DNA of 22,925 bases from the NCBI GenBank assembly GCA_024231375.1, contig JAAEQP010000799.1, positions 1 through 22,925 on the forward strand, read 5' to 3'. A program made the position numbers and the translations under genes. Source of the stretch: a bacterium. GTDB taxonomy: Bacteria > Hydrogenedentota > Hydrogenedentia > Hydrogenedentiales > SLHB01. Below the pieces are notes generated by a model. The model saw nothing but the letters and a program-made list of their open reading frames with translations, ran no database searches and was not told where the DNA came from. Positions within the stretch are counted from its first letter, which is position 1. The number at the start of each line of letters is the position of its first letter. Positions 7,659 through 15,878 of the stretch are shown here, piece after piece.

Positions 7659-7945
7659 TACGACCGGCCTCCCTTCCCTTTGAACATGGCGAGCATTCGG
7701 TCGGTCACGAGGTACCCACCAACGACGTTAATCATGGCGAAGGCCACGGCGAACGTCCCCAGAATGGTGCTGAGGGTCTCGTTCTCAACGGACCCGGCTG
7801 CTATCAGGGCGCCCACTACCGTGATGCCCGAGATAGCGTTCGACCCTGACATGAGCGGGGTATGGAGTTGTGACGGCACCTTCGAGATCAGCTCGAACCC
7901 GAGGAAGATGGCCAGCACAAACACGAAGAAGAGCATTACCAGCAT
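7658..7945 (-). CDS. pntAB: NAD(P) transhydrogenase subunit alpha part 2 (membrane domain)
   Basis: A 95-residue membrane protein with three hydrophobic segments and the conserved stretch HTPLMSGSNAISGITVVGAL, which starts at His28 and belongs to the alpha-subunit part of domain II. In E. coli this is fused to the NAD domain; a separate small gene is the Rhodospirillum rubrum-type arrangement. GAGGA stands just upstream of the ATG. It lies 32 bases after pntAA and overlaps pntB by one base. Confidence 0.93.
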   Translation of the reverse strand: MLVMLFFVFVLAIFLGFELISKVPSQLHTPLMSGSNAISGITVVGALIAAGSVENETLSTILGTFAVAFAMINVVGGYLVTDRMLAMFKGKGGRS

Positions 7946-7977
7946 CGTTCTGTTCCTCTATTCATTTGAAGCCAGGA

Positions 7978-9114
7978 CTACGCGTTCCTGACTTTCTTGA
8001 TCATCTCGTTGCGAATCCCGCCCTCGTGGACAATCAGGCAACCGTCCATGATCTCGTCGTCGAGGTCGAGCTTGAGTGTTTTGGCCTCTTCGTCCCAGAA
8101 GTGGAGCAAGAGATTGTCCAGGTTCGCTGAGTACATCTGACTGGCATGCACCGGCACGCGGCCTTCCAAATTCGTCAACCCGACAATCTTCACCCCCTCG
8201 ACCTCGACCACTTCACCGGCCACGGCGCCTTCCACATTGCCGCCGGTGTCAGCGGCCAAGTCGACAATCACACTGCCCGGCCTCATGCTTTTCACCATGT
8301 CGGCGGTGATGATGATGGGCGCCTTGCGGCCGAACAGCTTGGCGGTGGTGATAACCGCGTCGGACTGGGCGCACACTTTGGCCATGGCCTCTTGCTGCTT
8401 CTGCTTCTGTTCGTCGGTGAGCTCCTTGGCGTAGCCGTCCTTGGTCTGGCCGGTCTCGCCCAGGTCAACCTTCACGAACTTCGCGCCCAACGACTGCACC
8501 TGCTCGGCCACGACGGGCCGTGTATCGAAGGCGTCCACGCGCGCGCCCAACCGCTTGGCGGTGGCAATGGCCTGCAACCCGGCCACGCCCGCGCCGATGA
8601 TGAACACGCGCGACGGCTTCAGCGTGCCCGCGGGGGTCATCATCATGGGCAAGCTGGTCTGCATGCGGTCGGCGGCCAGGAGAACGGCCACGTATCCGGC
8701 CAAGTTGGCCTGGGAACTCAGAGCGTCCATCTTCTGCGCCAGCGTGGTGCGCGGAATCATCTCCATGCTGATGGCGCTGACACCCTTCTCGACGATCGCA
8801 TCCACCAGTTCATGCTCATTGAAGGGGTCCAGGAAACTGATGTGGATGCACCCCTGTTTCAGCGTGCCCACTTCCTCCAGCGGCGGTCTGCGCAACCGCA
8901 ACACCACGTCGGCCGACGCCAGCATGCCGTTACGGTCAGTCGACACCTCCGCGCCCGCTTCCTTGTAGGCTTCGTCGGCGAACCCGCACGGCGTCCCCAT
9001 ACCCGACTCAATAGTGATCTGAACGCCTTTCTTGGCCAGTTTCACCACGGAATCGGGGATCAGGGGTACCCGTGTCTCACCGGGGTACGTCTCTTTCGGG
9101 ACGAAAATCTGCAT
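7978..9114 (-). CDS. pntAA: NAD(P) transhydrogenase subunit alpha part 1 (NAD-binding domain I)
   Basis: A 378-residue soluble NAD(H)-binding subunit, related to alanine dehydrogenase. The N-terminal KETYPGETRVPLIP is typical. The RQD-loop region reads RTTLAQKMDALSSQANLAGY (122-141), keeping the Arg, Gln and Asp that contact the nicotinamide in the R. rubrum enzyme. The Rossmann motif GAGVAGLQAI is at 174-183, followed by the acidic residue region FDTRP. A Gln/Lys-rich surface loop (DEQKQKQQEAM) sits in the second half. AGGGG lies seven bases before the ATG. It is first of the pntAA-pntAB-pntB operon. Confidence 0.95.
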   Translation of the reverse strand: MQIFVPKETYPGETRVPLIPDSVVKLAKKGVQITIESGMGTPCGFADEAYKEAGAEVSTDRNGMLASADVVLRLRRPPLEEVGTLKQGCIHISFLDPFNEHELVDAIVEKGVSAISMEMIPRTTLAQKMDALSSQANLAGYVAVLLAADRMQTSLPMMMTPAGTLKPSRVFIIGAGVAGLQAIATAKRLGARVDAFDTRPVVAEQVQSLGAKFVKVDLGETGQTKDGYAKELTDEQKQKQQEAMAKVCAQSDAVITTAKLFGRKAPIIITADMVKSMRPGSVIVDLAADTGGNVEGAVAGEVVEVEGVKIVGLTNLEGRVPVHASQMYSANLDNLLLHFWDEEAKTLKLDLDDEIMDGCLIVHEGGIRNEMIKKVRNA

Positions 9115-9371
9115 GGAACGACCCCTAGTCTCTGGTACGGAACCCAGTTTCTCCGGTACACAATGAGAGACGCGGCCATCGCCGCATCCCGCTAACAGTC
9201 AGACGGTCCCACGCATAATGCAACACAAAGAGGGTGTGAGTTAGTCCGGGGGATGCGTGTTAGTGCTTTGAGACGCGGCGGCACGGCGCCGCTCCATCCC
9301 ATAGGAAGTACGGGACACATGGGGCCTATGCGTCCTATTCCCTTCCACGCACGGCTGCGCAGTGTTGGCGG
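9115..9371. other. spacer between nfnAB and pntAA with TATGGGAC-like words
   Basis: This holds 257 non-coding bases between two minus-strand genes. The part at 9297-9342 is made of short related words (TCCCATAGGA, ACGGGACACATGGGG, CCTATGCGTCCTATTCCC). It includes CATAGG (9300-9305) facing CCTATG (9325-9330). The pnt operon promoter is probably in the remaining part, but I saw no convincing hexamers. Confidence 0.4.
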
Positions 9372-11690
9372 CTAGGCGGCGCTTGACGCGCCCCCCTTGT
9401 TGGAAAGGTAGTCGTGAATGGCACGGGCGGCCTGGCGACCGGCGCCCATGGCCTCGATGACCGTGGCCGAGCCAGTGACGATGTCACCGCCGGCGTAGAC
9501 GCCCGGAATGGAGGTTGCACACGTTTTGGGGTCTACGGTGATGTTGCCCCACTTGTTGAGCACCAGCCCTTCCGTGGCGGAGGTCAGCAATGGGTTGGAC
9601 ACGTTGCCGAGCGCAGGAATGACCATGTCGCAGTCGATCTTGAACTCCGACCCTTCTAGGGCAATCGGCCGACAGCGCCCGGAATCGTCCGGTTCGCCCA
9701 GTTTCATGCGCAAACACTCGAGACCCACGACATTGTTGTTCTCATCGCCCAGAATCCGCGTCGGATTCGTCAGGAACTGGAAGACCACGCCCTCTTCCCC
9801 GGCGTGCGCAACCTCGTCGGCCCGGGCCGGCACTTCCTTTGCCGACCGGCGATACACGATGCTCACTTCTTTCGCACCGAGCCGCAGCGCCGTGCGGGCA
9901 GCGTCCATGGCCACGTTGCCGGCGCCTATCACGGCCACGCGGTCGCCGACGAGCACAGGCGTTTCGTATTCTTCCCGATAGGCCTTCATAAGGTTCACCC
10001 GGGTCAAGAACTCGCTTGCGGAATAGACACCGATGAGGTTCTCACCAGGAAGGCCGAGGAACGCCGGGGCGCCCGCGCCCACCGCGATGAAGACCGCGTC
10101 GTAGCCTTCCTCCATTAGTTCATCGATGGTGTGGACTTTGCCAATCACCATGTTGGTCTTCATTTCCACACCCAGGCTCTTCACGTACTCCACTTCCCGC
10201 GCGACGATCGCCTTGGGCAGGCGGAACTCGGGAATCCCGTAGAGCAACACGCCGCCGGGCGCGTGGAACGCTTCGAACACAGTCACTTCGTACCCTTGCT
10301 TGCCCAAGTCACCCGCGCAGGTGAGTCCGCCCGGGCCGCTGCCGATGATCGCAACGCGCTGGCCTTTCGGCATCTCAACCACGGGCGCGACCGGCTCATG
10401 CTTGGCTTCCCAATCCGCGACGAAACGCTCCAATGCGCCGATGGAAACGGGCCGGTCCGTCAGGCCCACCGAGCAAAGCTGTTCGCATTGGGTTTCCTGG
10501 GGGCAGACGCGACCGCAGACCGCCGGGAGGCTGTTCTTATCTTTGAGAATCTTCGCCGCGACGGGCAGGTCATCGTCTTGCATGGCCTTGATGAATCCAG
10601 GAATGTCCACTTCCACAGGGCATCCGTCAACGCATTTCGGAATCGCGCAGAGCCGGCACCGGTCCGCCTCCTGCCGCGCACGGGCGACGGTCATGCCAAC
10701 GGCGACTTCATCAAACCGACCGACGCCTTTGGCCAGCCGTTCAAGACTGTCGATCACGAAGGCCGCCGTTTCCTTCTCGAATGACGCGAGGGGCAGAGCA
10801 CCCGGTCCTTCAGAGCGTGCCAATTCCGCGGCCTGCTTCTCGAGTCGACACTCGTGCCCATCCGTGTCCGCCGCTTCGGCCTCCAGAGCCTCGGCCTCAA
10901 GACCGCGGTAGGTGCGCTGTCGCGCCATAAGCTCGTCGAAGTCGACTTCCGCGCCGTCAAACTCCGGCCCGTCCACACAGGCGTATTTTGTTTCACCGGC
11001 CACCGTGACACGACACCCGCCACACATGCCCGTGCCGTCGACCATGATCGGATTCAGACTCACAACTACATGGACGCCATGCTTCTTGCAGCAGTCCGCC
11101 ACAGCCTTCATATGCGGCACCGGGCCGATGGCAATCACTTCGTCGATGGTCTCGCCGGCCTCGATAAGATCCGTCAAGATCTGTGTGGCGAATCCGTGAT
11201 GGCCGAAGGATCCGTCGTCGGTGCTGTACAGCACCTTCTCGCTCGCGGCTCCCATGCGATCGGTCCAGAACAGAAGCGACTTGGTGCGGGCGCCGACGAT
11301 CGAAATGACGCGATTGCCCGCCGCGTGGCAGGCCTTGGTCTGCGGGTACATGGGCGCTACGCCGAGCCCTCCCGCCAGGCAGACGATGGTCTTGCCGCCC
11401 TGAGGGATCGCGCGGTCCTTGCCTAACGGGCCCACAACATCCAGGAACGTGTCGCCCTCGTTCAATCCACCGAGTTTGGTCGTGCCCTTGCCGATCTCCT
11501 GCATCACGAGGGTGATCGTGCCTTTGGCCGCATCGCTGTCAGCGATGGTGAGCGGAATCCGTTCCCCGAATTCGTCGCCGCGGACGAGTACGAAGTTGCC
11601 CGGCTTGGCCTTGTTTGCGATGGCAGGGGCCTCGACCTCGAACTCCTTGATGCGATCCGCCAACTCCAGCTTCTTGACAATCTTGAACAT
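9372..11690 (-). CDS. nfnAB: fused NfnAB: NADH-dependent reduced ferredoxin:NADP+ oxidoreductase
   Basis: A 772-residue fusion of the two Nfn subunits. Residues 1 to about 250 match NfnA (PyrK-like): an FAD domain (ERIPLTIAD), the NAD-binding CLAGGLGVAPMYPQ, and a [2Fe-2S] site with C223, C226 and C238, plus D218, an Asp nearby that may be the fourth ligand. A charged Ala/Glu linker of about 70 residues follows. From about residue 320 comes NfnB (GltD-like): CRLCAIPKCVDGCPVEVDIP and CGRVCPQETQCEQLC for two [4Fe-4S] clusters, IIGSGPGGLT for FAD, VIGAGNVAMDAA for NADP(H), and a closing YAGGDIVTGSATVIEAMGAG. Known Nfn enzymes bifurcate electrons among NADH, ferredoxin and NADPH in the cytosol. 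The ATG at 11690 has GAGGAAA before it; an upstream ATG at 11840 would add 50 residues unlike the family. Confidence 0.9.
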   Translation of the reverse strand: MFKIVKKLELADRIKEFEVEAPAIANKAKPGNFVLVRGDEFGERIPLTIADSDAAKGTITLVMQEIGKGTTKLGGLNEGDTFLDVVGPLGKDRAIPQGGKTIVCLAGGLGVAPMYPQTKACHAAGNRVISIVGARTKSLLFWTDRMGAASEKVLYSTDDGSFGHHGFATQILTDLIEAGETIDEVIAIGPVPHMKAVADCCKKHGVHVVVSLNPIMVDGTGMCGGCRVTVAGETKYACVDGPEFDGAEVDFDELMARQRTYRGLEAEALEAEAADTDGHECRLEKQAAELARSEGPGALPLASFEKETAAFVIDSLERLAKGVGRFDEVAVGMTVARARQEADRCRLCAIPKCVDGCPVEVDIPGFIKAMQDDDLPVAAKILKDKNSLPAVCGRVCPQETQCEQLCSVGLTDRPVSIGALERFVADWEAKHEPVAPVVEMPKGQRVAIIGSGPGGLTCAGDLGKQGYEVTVFEAFHAPGGVLLYGIPEFRLPKAIVAREVEYVKSLGVEMKTNMVIGKVHTIDELMEEGYDAVFIAVGAGAPAFLGLPGENLIGVYSASEFLTRVNLMKAYREEYETPVLVGDRVAVIGAGNVAMDAARTALRLGAKEVSIVYRRSAKEVPARADEVAHAGEEGVVFQFLTNPTRILGDENNNVVGLECLRMKLGEPDDSGRCRPIALEGSEFKIDCDMVIPALGNVSNPLLTSATEGLVLNKWGNITVDPKTCATSIPGVYAGGDIVTGSATVIEAMGAGRQAARAIHDYLSNKGGASSAA

Positions 11691-11772
11691 CGTTTCCTCG
11701 CTGTATGCGTTTGTCCTGCTTCCGCCGCAGGCGTGTATCAATCCGCGCCAATCCAGAAACTCGGTCTTCCGC

Positions 11773-12504
11773 CTACTCCACGCCAGGTGCCTTCTGCGCG
11801 TTGCGTGCGTCTCCCCCCACACGCGAAATGCTGAGCGCAAAGGCCATGCACGACGCGTAGTACAGAGGATACGTGAGCCACACGTTCAACGGATTGGGTG
11901 CCAGGTAGGCCCAGCGTGCTACGAACACGTCGGACACGTAGAATAGCGCCGCCGCCACGGGAATGATCCAGGCGCGGCGGGATGCGTGCGTGCCGATGGC
12001 GGTCGTCGCCATCACGGAAATCACGATGATGTATGCAGCCACCAGCCCCAGGTGGCCGTCGGGAAGATGCGGCTTGAACAGGAGGAAGAGCGCGGCCCCG
12101 GCCGCGGCGGCAATCGTGCCGGCCACGATGGTCCGGAGCGGTTTCAGTCCCTCCATGGCAAATGCCGCGATGAATCCGAAATGTCCGATCAGGAAGCACG
12201 CCACGCCCAAACGGAAGTCCATAGGGCCGAAGAGGTCGCCCAGCCAACAGAACGACAGCCCCGCGAGCACGTAGCGGCCGTAGGTGGTCCAGAGGGCGCC
12301 CGAGAGCAGTGCGGCGAGGATGAAGGAGGAGGAGGCGGCCATGGCGGCCGCGCGACCCGACAGGCCGCCCACGTTCTGACGGAACACGACCACAACCACG
12401 GAGAATGCGCAAATGGCCATGAGGACACGACACCACTTCGGGGCCTTGTCAGACCCGGGCGAAGTCGCGAAGGGGCAATTCGAGGAGTTTGCCATCTGAG
12501 TCAT
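11773..12504 (-). CDS. YhhN/TMEM86-family membrane protein, probable lysoplasmalogenase
   Basis: A 243-residue protein with about eight membrane helices. The family pattern is visible: an acidic motif in a helix (FCWLGDLFGPMDFRLGVACFLIGHFGF) with the paired Gly-Asp and later His, and a second acidic helix (AALFYVSDVFVARW). Characterised YhhN/TMEM86 members cleave the vinyl-ether bond of lysoplasmalogens to release an aldehyde. If so here, the cell makes or meets plasmalogens, which in bacteria are mainly made by anaerobes. The start is uncertain: ATG at 12504 or 12495, neither with a clear ribosome binding site. It is 82 bases upstream of nfnAB on the same strand and may be cotranscribed with it. 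Confidence 0.75.
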   Translation of the reverse strand: MTQMANSSNCPFATSPGSDKAPKWCRVLMAICAFSVVVVVFRQNVGGLSGRAAAMAASSSFILAALLSGALWTTYGRYVLAGLSFCWLGDLFGPMDFRLGVACFLIGHFGFIAAFAMEGLKPLRTIVAGTIAAAAGAALFLLFKPHLPDGHLGLVAAYIIVISVMATTAIGTHASRRAWIIPVAAALFYVSDVFVARWAYLAPNPLNVWLTYPLYYASCMAFALSISRVGGDARNAQKAPGVE

Positions 12505-12829
12505 TCGCAGCCCAAAGGAACCCTATTGACTTCAAATTAGCGTCAACACGAACACAATGCAGAACGTTCTATCGACACGATCAAGCTAGTGATAGACGTC
12601 TGCCAAGACGCGGGCACCGCCCCTCTCGGCACCCTTTCCGACAACTTGGCCGGAAGGCAAACGGGACGATATCACAGCGGGCTGGCAGCGATCAAACAAT
12701 GCGGTTGGGCCAAACCGCCTGATAGCTGGGGACGTCAGGGCCTGTGCTCGCTGCCGGGCCGAGCAATCGCTTTCGGACAAGGCCGCCTCCAGTACGCACG
12801 CTCCGCCTGCGGCACCGCCCTCAGGCCTG
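12505..12829. other. 325-base gap without a recognisable gene
   Basis: No reading frame here looks like a protein. The region must carry the promoter of the YhhN gene and the 3' end of the propeller gene. The only structure I see is the small hairpin at 12701-12718. TTGAC/GTCAA arms at 12526-12546 form a weak inverted repeat upstream of the YhhN gene. Confidence 0.4.
12701..12718 (-). terminator. weak candidate terminator of the Cys-rich propeller gene
   Basis: GCGGTT and AACCGC pair around GGGCCA. On the minus strand the stem is followed by the moderately T-rich ATTGTTTGATC. It lies about 110 bases past the stop codon. The short stem keeps this tentative. Confidence 0.3.
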
Positions 12830-13966
12830 TCATTTGAAAAGCACCGCCACCGGGCAGGATTCACACTCGATGATCCTGACGACCTCCATCTTCTCCAAGT
12901 CGACGAAGTGGACGCGGCCCCACGGCTCGAATGACTCTTCACCGGCGCCTTCGCGCGCCACTTCGCGCTCGCCTCCCTCACAGCACGCCATGAGGGCGAA
13001 ATCTTCCGTGACCCACACTGAAGAGATGGACACAGGGAGCTTGCCCAACAGGGGTCCAGGAAGGGATGTAAGCAGCCTTGTCTCAGCCACAGAAGGCGAG
13101 GTCATCCCAATCCCGCCGCCGCTCAGGGTCACGAAGAGGTCCGTCAACTGGTTGGTCCTTCCCCACCACACATCCTCGGGCCATCGCTCCTCGACAGGCC
13201 ACGGCTCGACGGAGTCCAAGAGGCTTAGCTTCCCACTATCGAGGTCCAGCGTGTACGCCTGTGCCACGGGCGGAGTGTCCGGATCCCGGCGCCAGTACCA
13301 TAACGTCGACACCACACGCGCCTCCCAGTCGACGTCGAGTCCGCACATCGAGCCGGCGCACTTCGGCCAAGGGCGTGTGATCATGTCGCCGACGCGATAG
13401 GAGCGCGTTATTCTCCCGTTGTGCGTATCGACGAGGTGGAAGTCCCACATCTCACGCACGAGCAGTTCCCGTCGATCCGAAGAGAGCAATAACCACTGGG
13501 GTCGCGAAATCGTGCCAAGTCCGAGCAGACGGCCATGGCCTGTCACCGAGTCAACCCACGCCAAGTCCGGGTCCCCCGCTTCCCCGCAGACGAAGAGGTA
13601 CCTTTCATCAGCGGGGAGTATCCTCCTTATGCGACAGTGCCGGTTCGGGGACGGGAACACATCGGATTGCAGTGGTGCAAGCAGCTTCAGCGTATTGGCA
13701 TCAACGACCTGAACAGGATACCTCTGCTCGCTCCAACCTTCAGTGCAAGTGCCCACGTACAGAACCTTCCCGTCCACCGACATAGCGGCGGTGGAGGTGC
13801 GTTCCCGGTTCGGCCACTTGTATGTAAGCCGTGCCTCGTTGAGCTGGGAGTAGTCCGAGGAAAGCAAACGGATCGGGCCATCCTCCTCGACGATATGCAC
13901 ACGCTCGAAAGCGTCGGCGCGAGGGACTAGGATCAACAGGCCGAGCAGGATTCGATGAACTGTCAT
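12830..13966 (-). CDS. secreted, Cys-rich beta-propeller-like protein of unknown function
   Basis: A 378-residue product if the ATG at 13966 is used. That choice rests on the signal peptide directly behind it (MTVHRILLGLLILVPRADAF), since the ribosome binding signal is weak. An ATG at 14095 would put 43 charged residues in front of the signal. The mature part has repeated short strands ending in patterns such as SVDGKVLYVGT, PADERYLFVCG and LSSDRRELLVRE, the look of YVTN/WD-like propeller blades. At least nine Cys residues are present, some as close pairs (KCAGSMCG, MACCEGG, ECESC), which suggests disulfides after export. It follows the GH-like gene on the same strand with a 139-base gap. I do not recognise a catalytic motif or a specific family. 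Confidence 0.6.
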   Translation of the reverse strand: MTVHRILLGLLILVPRADAFERVHIVEEDGPIRLLSSDYSQLNEARLTYKWPNRERTSTAAMSVDGKVLYVGTCTEGWSEQRYPVQVVDANTLKLLAPLQSDVFPSPNRHCRIRRILPADERYLFVCGEAGDPDLAWVDSVTGHGRLLGLGTISRPQWLLLSSDRRELLVREMWDFHLVDTHNGRITRSYRVGDMITRPWPKCAGSMCGLDVDWEARVVSTLWYWRRDPDTPPVAQAYTLDLDSGKLSLLDSVEPWPVEERWPEDVWWGRTNQLTDLFVTLSGGGIGMTSPSVAETRLLTSLPGPLLGKLPVSISSVWVTEDFALMACCEGGEREVAREGAGEESFEPWGRVHFVDLEKMEVVRIIECESCPVAVLFK

Positions 13967-14105
13967 GGTTCTGTAATCCCCGAAAGTTCGAATGCGGTTC
14001 CGCAGGGGCCGAGAAAAGCGCTCTCGACATGGCCCAGGCACCTCGCTGCACTCTGAACTGAGCCCAACCAGAAGCGTACTGACCGAGGCTCGCATGGGCG
14101 CAATC

Positions 14106-15650
14106 CTATTTCCGAAACGCGAATGCGAACAACTCCGCGTTCTTCATGTTGAACTGAAGCACAACAGGCTTACCCGCCAAGGCCGCCACGTCGCGTTCGC
14201 CGTCCCAAGTGACGACGTGGCGGAGGCTGTCGCCGGTGATGGCTTCGGACTGCTCGAAGCCTTCGATGGGCCTGCCTGCCGCATCGAGGAGCGCGACGGT
14301 GATGGCGCCGCCATCCTTGACGCGGGCGTTAATTTCGAGCCGTGTGCCGTCGAAAGCTACGGGCACGGTGGTCAATGCGCCGCCTTCGGGCGGGACATCG
14401 ACCGATACGAAGCGATCCAGGTCCCAGATGGCGAGACCGATGGACGAGGTGTATTCGGTGAGACGGCCGGTGTCTTCAGCGCGGTAGAGGCACGGGGTGC
14501 CGTGTGTGTAATTCGATCCGCTGTAGTAGAGCCAGACTTCGTCACCCACCCGGAGCGCGCGGGACTGAGTCGCGAAGAACCCACAATCCCATTCGCCGAG
14601 ATCGCCGCGCGGCACGCAGGGCGTGCGGAAGGGCCGGTCCCAGTGTTCCAGGTCGCGGGATACGGCCAATTGAATCTCGCCGGGACCTTCCTGGTTGCCG
14701 AACCGGGCTTCGTTGTTGACGGTGAACATCCACACGAAGGCGAGGGTACAGGATTCCATGGGATACGCGCCGACACCGTAGAACTCGGTACGCATCTGTT
14801 TGGGGTCGTCGGGCACGTCGAGGATGGGGCGGACCTGTTCAAGCCGCGCAAGGGTGCCCGCGTCGTCCCGCATGTCGCTCTTGATGGCCAGTTTCGACTC
14901 GGTCCAGGTGTCAAAGTCCTCGCTGGTCGTAACGTAGAACAGGCGGCGCTCGAAACCTTCATGCTTCGTGTGGATCTTCGGGAACGCAACGTAACAGCCG
15001 CGGAACTCGTCGTAGTATCCCGTGACCACGTCGCCGCCGCGCGTGAACTCCTCCTTGGCGTGCTGGGTCCACGTGAAGCCGTCAGGGGACACCCAGGTCA
15101 TGTACCCGTACTTCTGCTCCTCGACCTCCTTGTGATGGAAACGGAACCCGGTCATCTTGTACCGCTTGGCGGGATCCGTCTCGCTTGGATCGCGGAACAC
15201 AGAAGGCAGCAGAATCTTGTCGGCGATGATGTTGTGCTCGGGGTACGTGTCGGACTTCACCGTACCGATGAGCGGTTTCTCCCAGTGGACGCCGTCCTCG
15301 CTCTCGGCATAGTAGACGCCATAATTGGGAAACTCGTCGGGTTCTTCGCCCAGGTACCACATGCGGAACCGTTTCATCTCCTCGTCGTAGATCACGTTGC
15401 CGTAGATTTCGAGCCGCCACCCTTCCCAGGGTTTGTCGGCCTTCACGATGGGATTCCCGGGATGCGTCCGCGCTGGATGAAGCGTGAAGGCCACGTTCCG
15501 AGTGTCGCGCACGAGGACGCGGTCCACGAACAACTGGGAATGGTCGGCGACGTTGAACGGTGACATGGCGGCCTCCACAACGGGTGTGATCATAAGAGCG
15601 GCGAGCGCCAGACACAGGGCGCCCAAGGCATACGACTTCTCGGTCGGCAT
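14106..15650 (-). CDS. secreted glycosidase-like five-bladed propeller protein (GH32/GH43/GH130 superfamily look)
   Basis: A 514-residue product with a signal peptide (hydrophobic core ALGALCLALAALMITPVVEA). Residues 35 to about 400 show repeated blade signatures of GH43/GH32-like folds: RFRMWYLGE, YYAESEDGVHWEKP, YMTWVSPDGFTWTQ, RLFYVTTSEDFDTWTES, IQLAVSRDLEHWDRP and EVWLYYSGSNYTHG. The DG.W..P pattern marks these proteins. A C-terminal region of about 110 residues looks like an all-beta accessory domain. No catalytic acids can be assigned with confidence, so it may be a glycosidase, a phosphorylase-like enzyme or a non-enzymatic binder. Proteins of this kind are abundant in polysaccharide-degrading bacteria. 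GGGGGGA precedes the ATG. It diverges from nagB. Confidence 0.65.
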   Translation of the reverse strand: MPTEKSYALGALCLALAALMITPVVEAAMSPFNVADHSQLFVDRVLVRDTRNVAFTLHPARTHPGNPIVKADKPWEGWRLEIYGNVIYDEEMKRFRMWYLGEEPDEFPNYGVYYAESEDGVHWEKPLIGTVKSDTYPEHNIIADKILLPSVFRDPSETDPAKRYKMTGFRFHHKEVEEQKYGYMTWVSPDGFTWTQHAKEEFTRGGDVVTGYYDEFRGCYVAFPKIHTKHEGFERRLFYVTTSEDFDTWTESKLAIKSDMRDDAGTLARLEQVRPILDVPDDPKQMRTEFYGVGAYPMESCTLAFVWMFTVNNEARFGNQEGPGEIQLAVSRDLEHWDRPFRTPCVPRGDLGEWDCGFFATQSRALRVGDEVWLYYSGSNYTHGTPCLYRAEDTGRLTEYTSSIGLAIWDLDRFVSVDVPPEGGALTTVPVAFDGTRLEINARVKDGGAITVALLDAAGRPIEGFEQSEAITGDSLRHVVTWDGERDVAALAGKPVVLQFNMKNAELFAFAFRK

Positions 15651-15790
15651 GGTTAGATCCCCCCTCTCGGGATTGGCCCCGAATCATCCCGAAGTATTGA
15701 CAAGTGGCGCGCACGCGAAGCTCAGGCGTCACCAAACACTTCAACCGCGCCACAACTCGCTACCAGACGTTCTGGATTGGCGGACCCGGG

Positions 15791-15819
15791 TTGGATTCGC
15801 CGTGTGCGGGCGATATGAT
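15791..15819 (+). promoter_or_regulatory. possible nagB promoter
   Basis: TATGAT (15814-15819, five of six) follows TTGGAT (15791-15796, three of six) with a 17-base spacer, about 60 bases before the nagB start. It lies in the 228-base divergent gap. A separate TTGACA at 15697 has no matching -10. Confidence 0.4.
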
Positions 15820-15878
15820 GATGCGAACGGCCCGGCCCGATCAAGTGCGCCGCGGCACCGTCAGAGGGAGCATGCAGT

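Noticed and set aside
8146..9195. 349-codon plus-strand reading frame opposite pntAA
   Set aside because: His/Gly/Arg-rich shadow of a certain gene on the other strand.
9372..11690. Reading this gene as glutamate synthase small subunit or dihydroorotate dehydrogenase electron-transfer subunit
   Set aside because: Both halves are present in one chain with the Nfn order of cofactors, and there is no gltB or pyrD nearby.
9372..11840. 50-residue N-terminal extension of NfnAB from the ATG at 11840
   Set aside because: The extension is Arg/Trp-rich, unlike the family, and overlaps the end of the YhhN gene; the ATG at 11690 has GAGGAAA at good spacing.
13992..15563. 523-codon plus-strand reading frame opposite the GH-like gene
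   Set aside because: The minus-strand product has a signal peptide, propeller blade motifs and a ribosome binding site, while this frame has only codon-bias shadow features.
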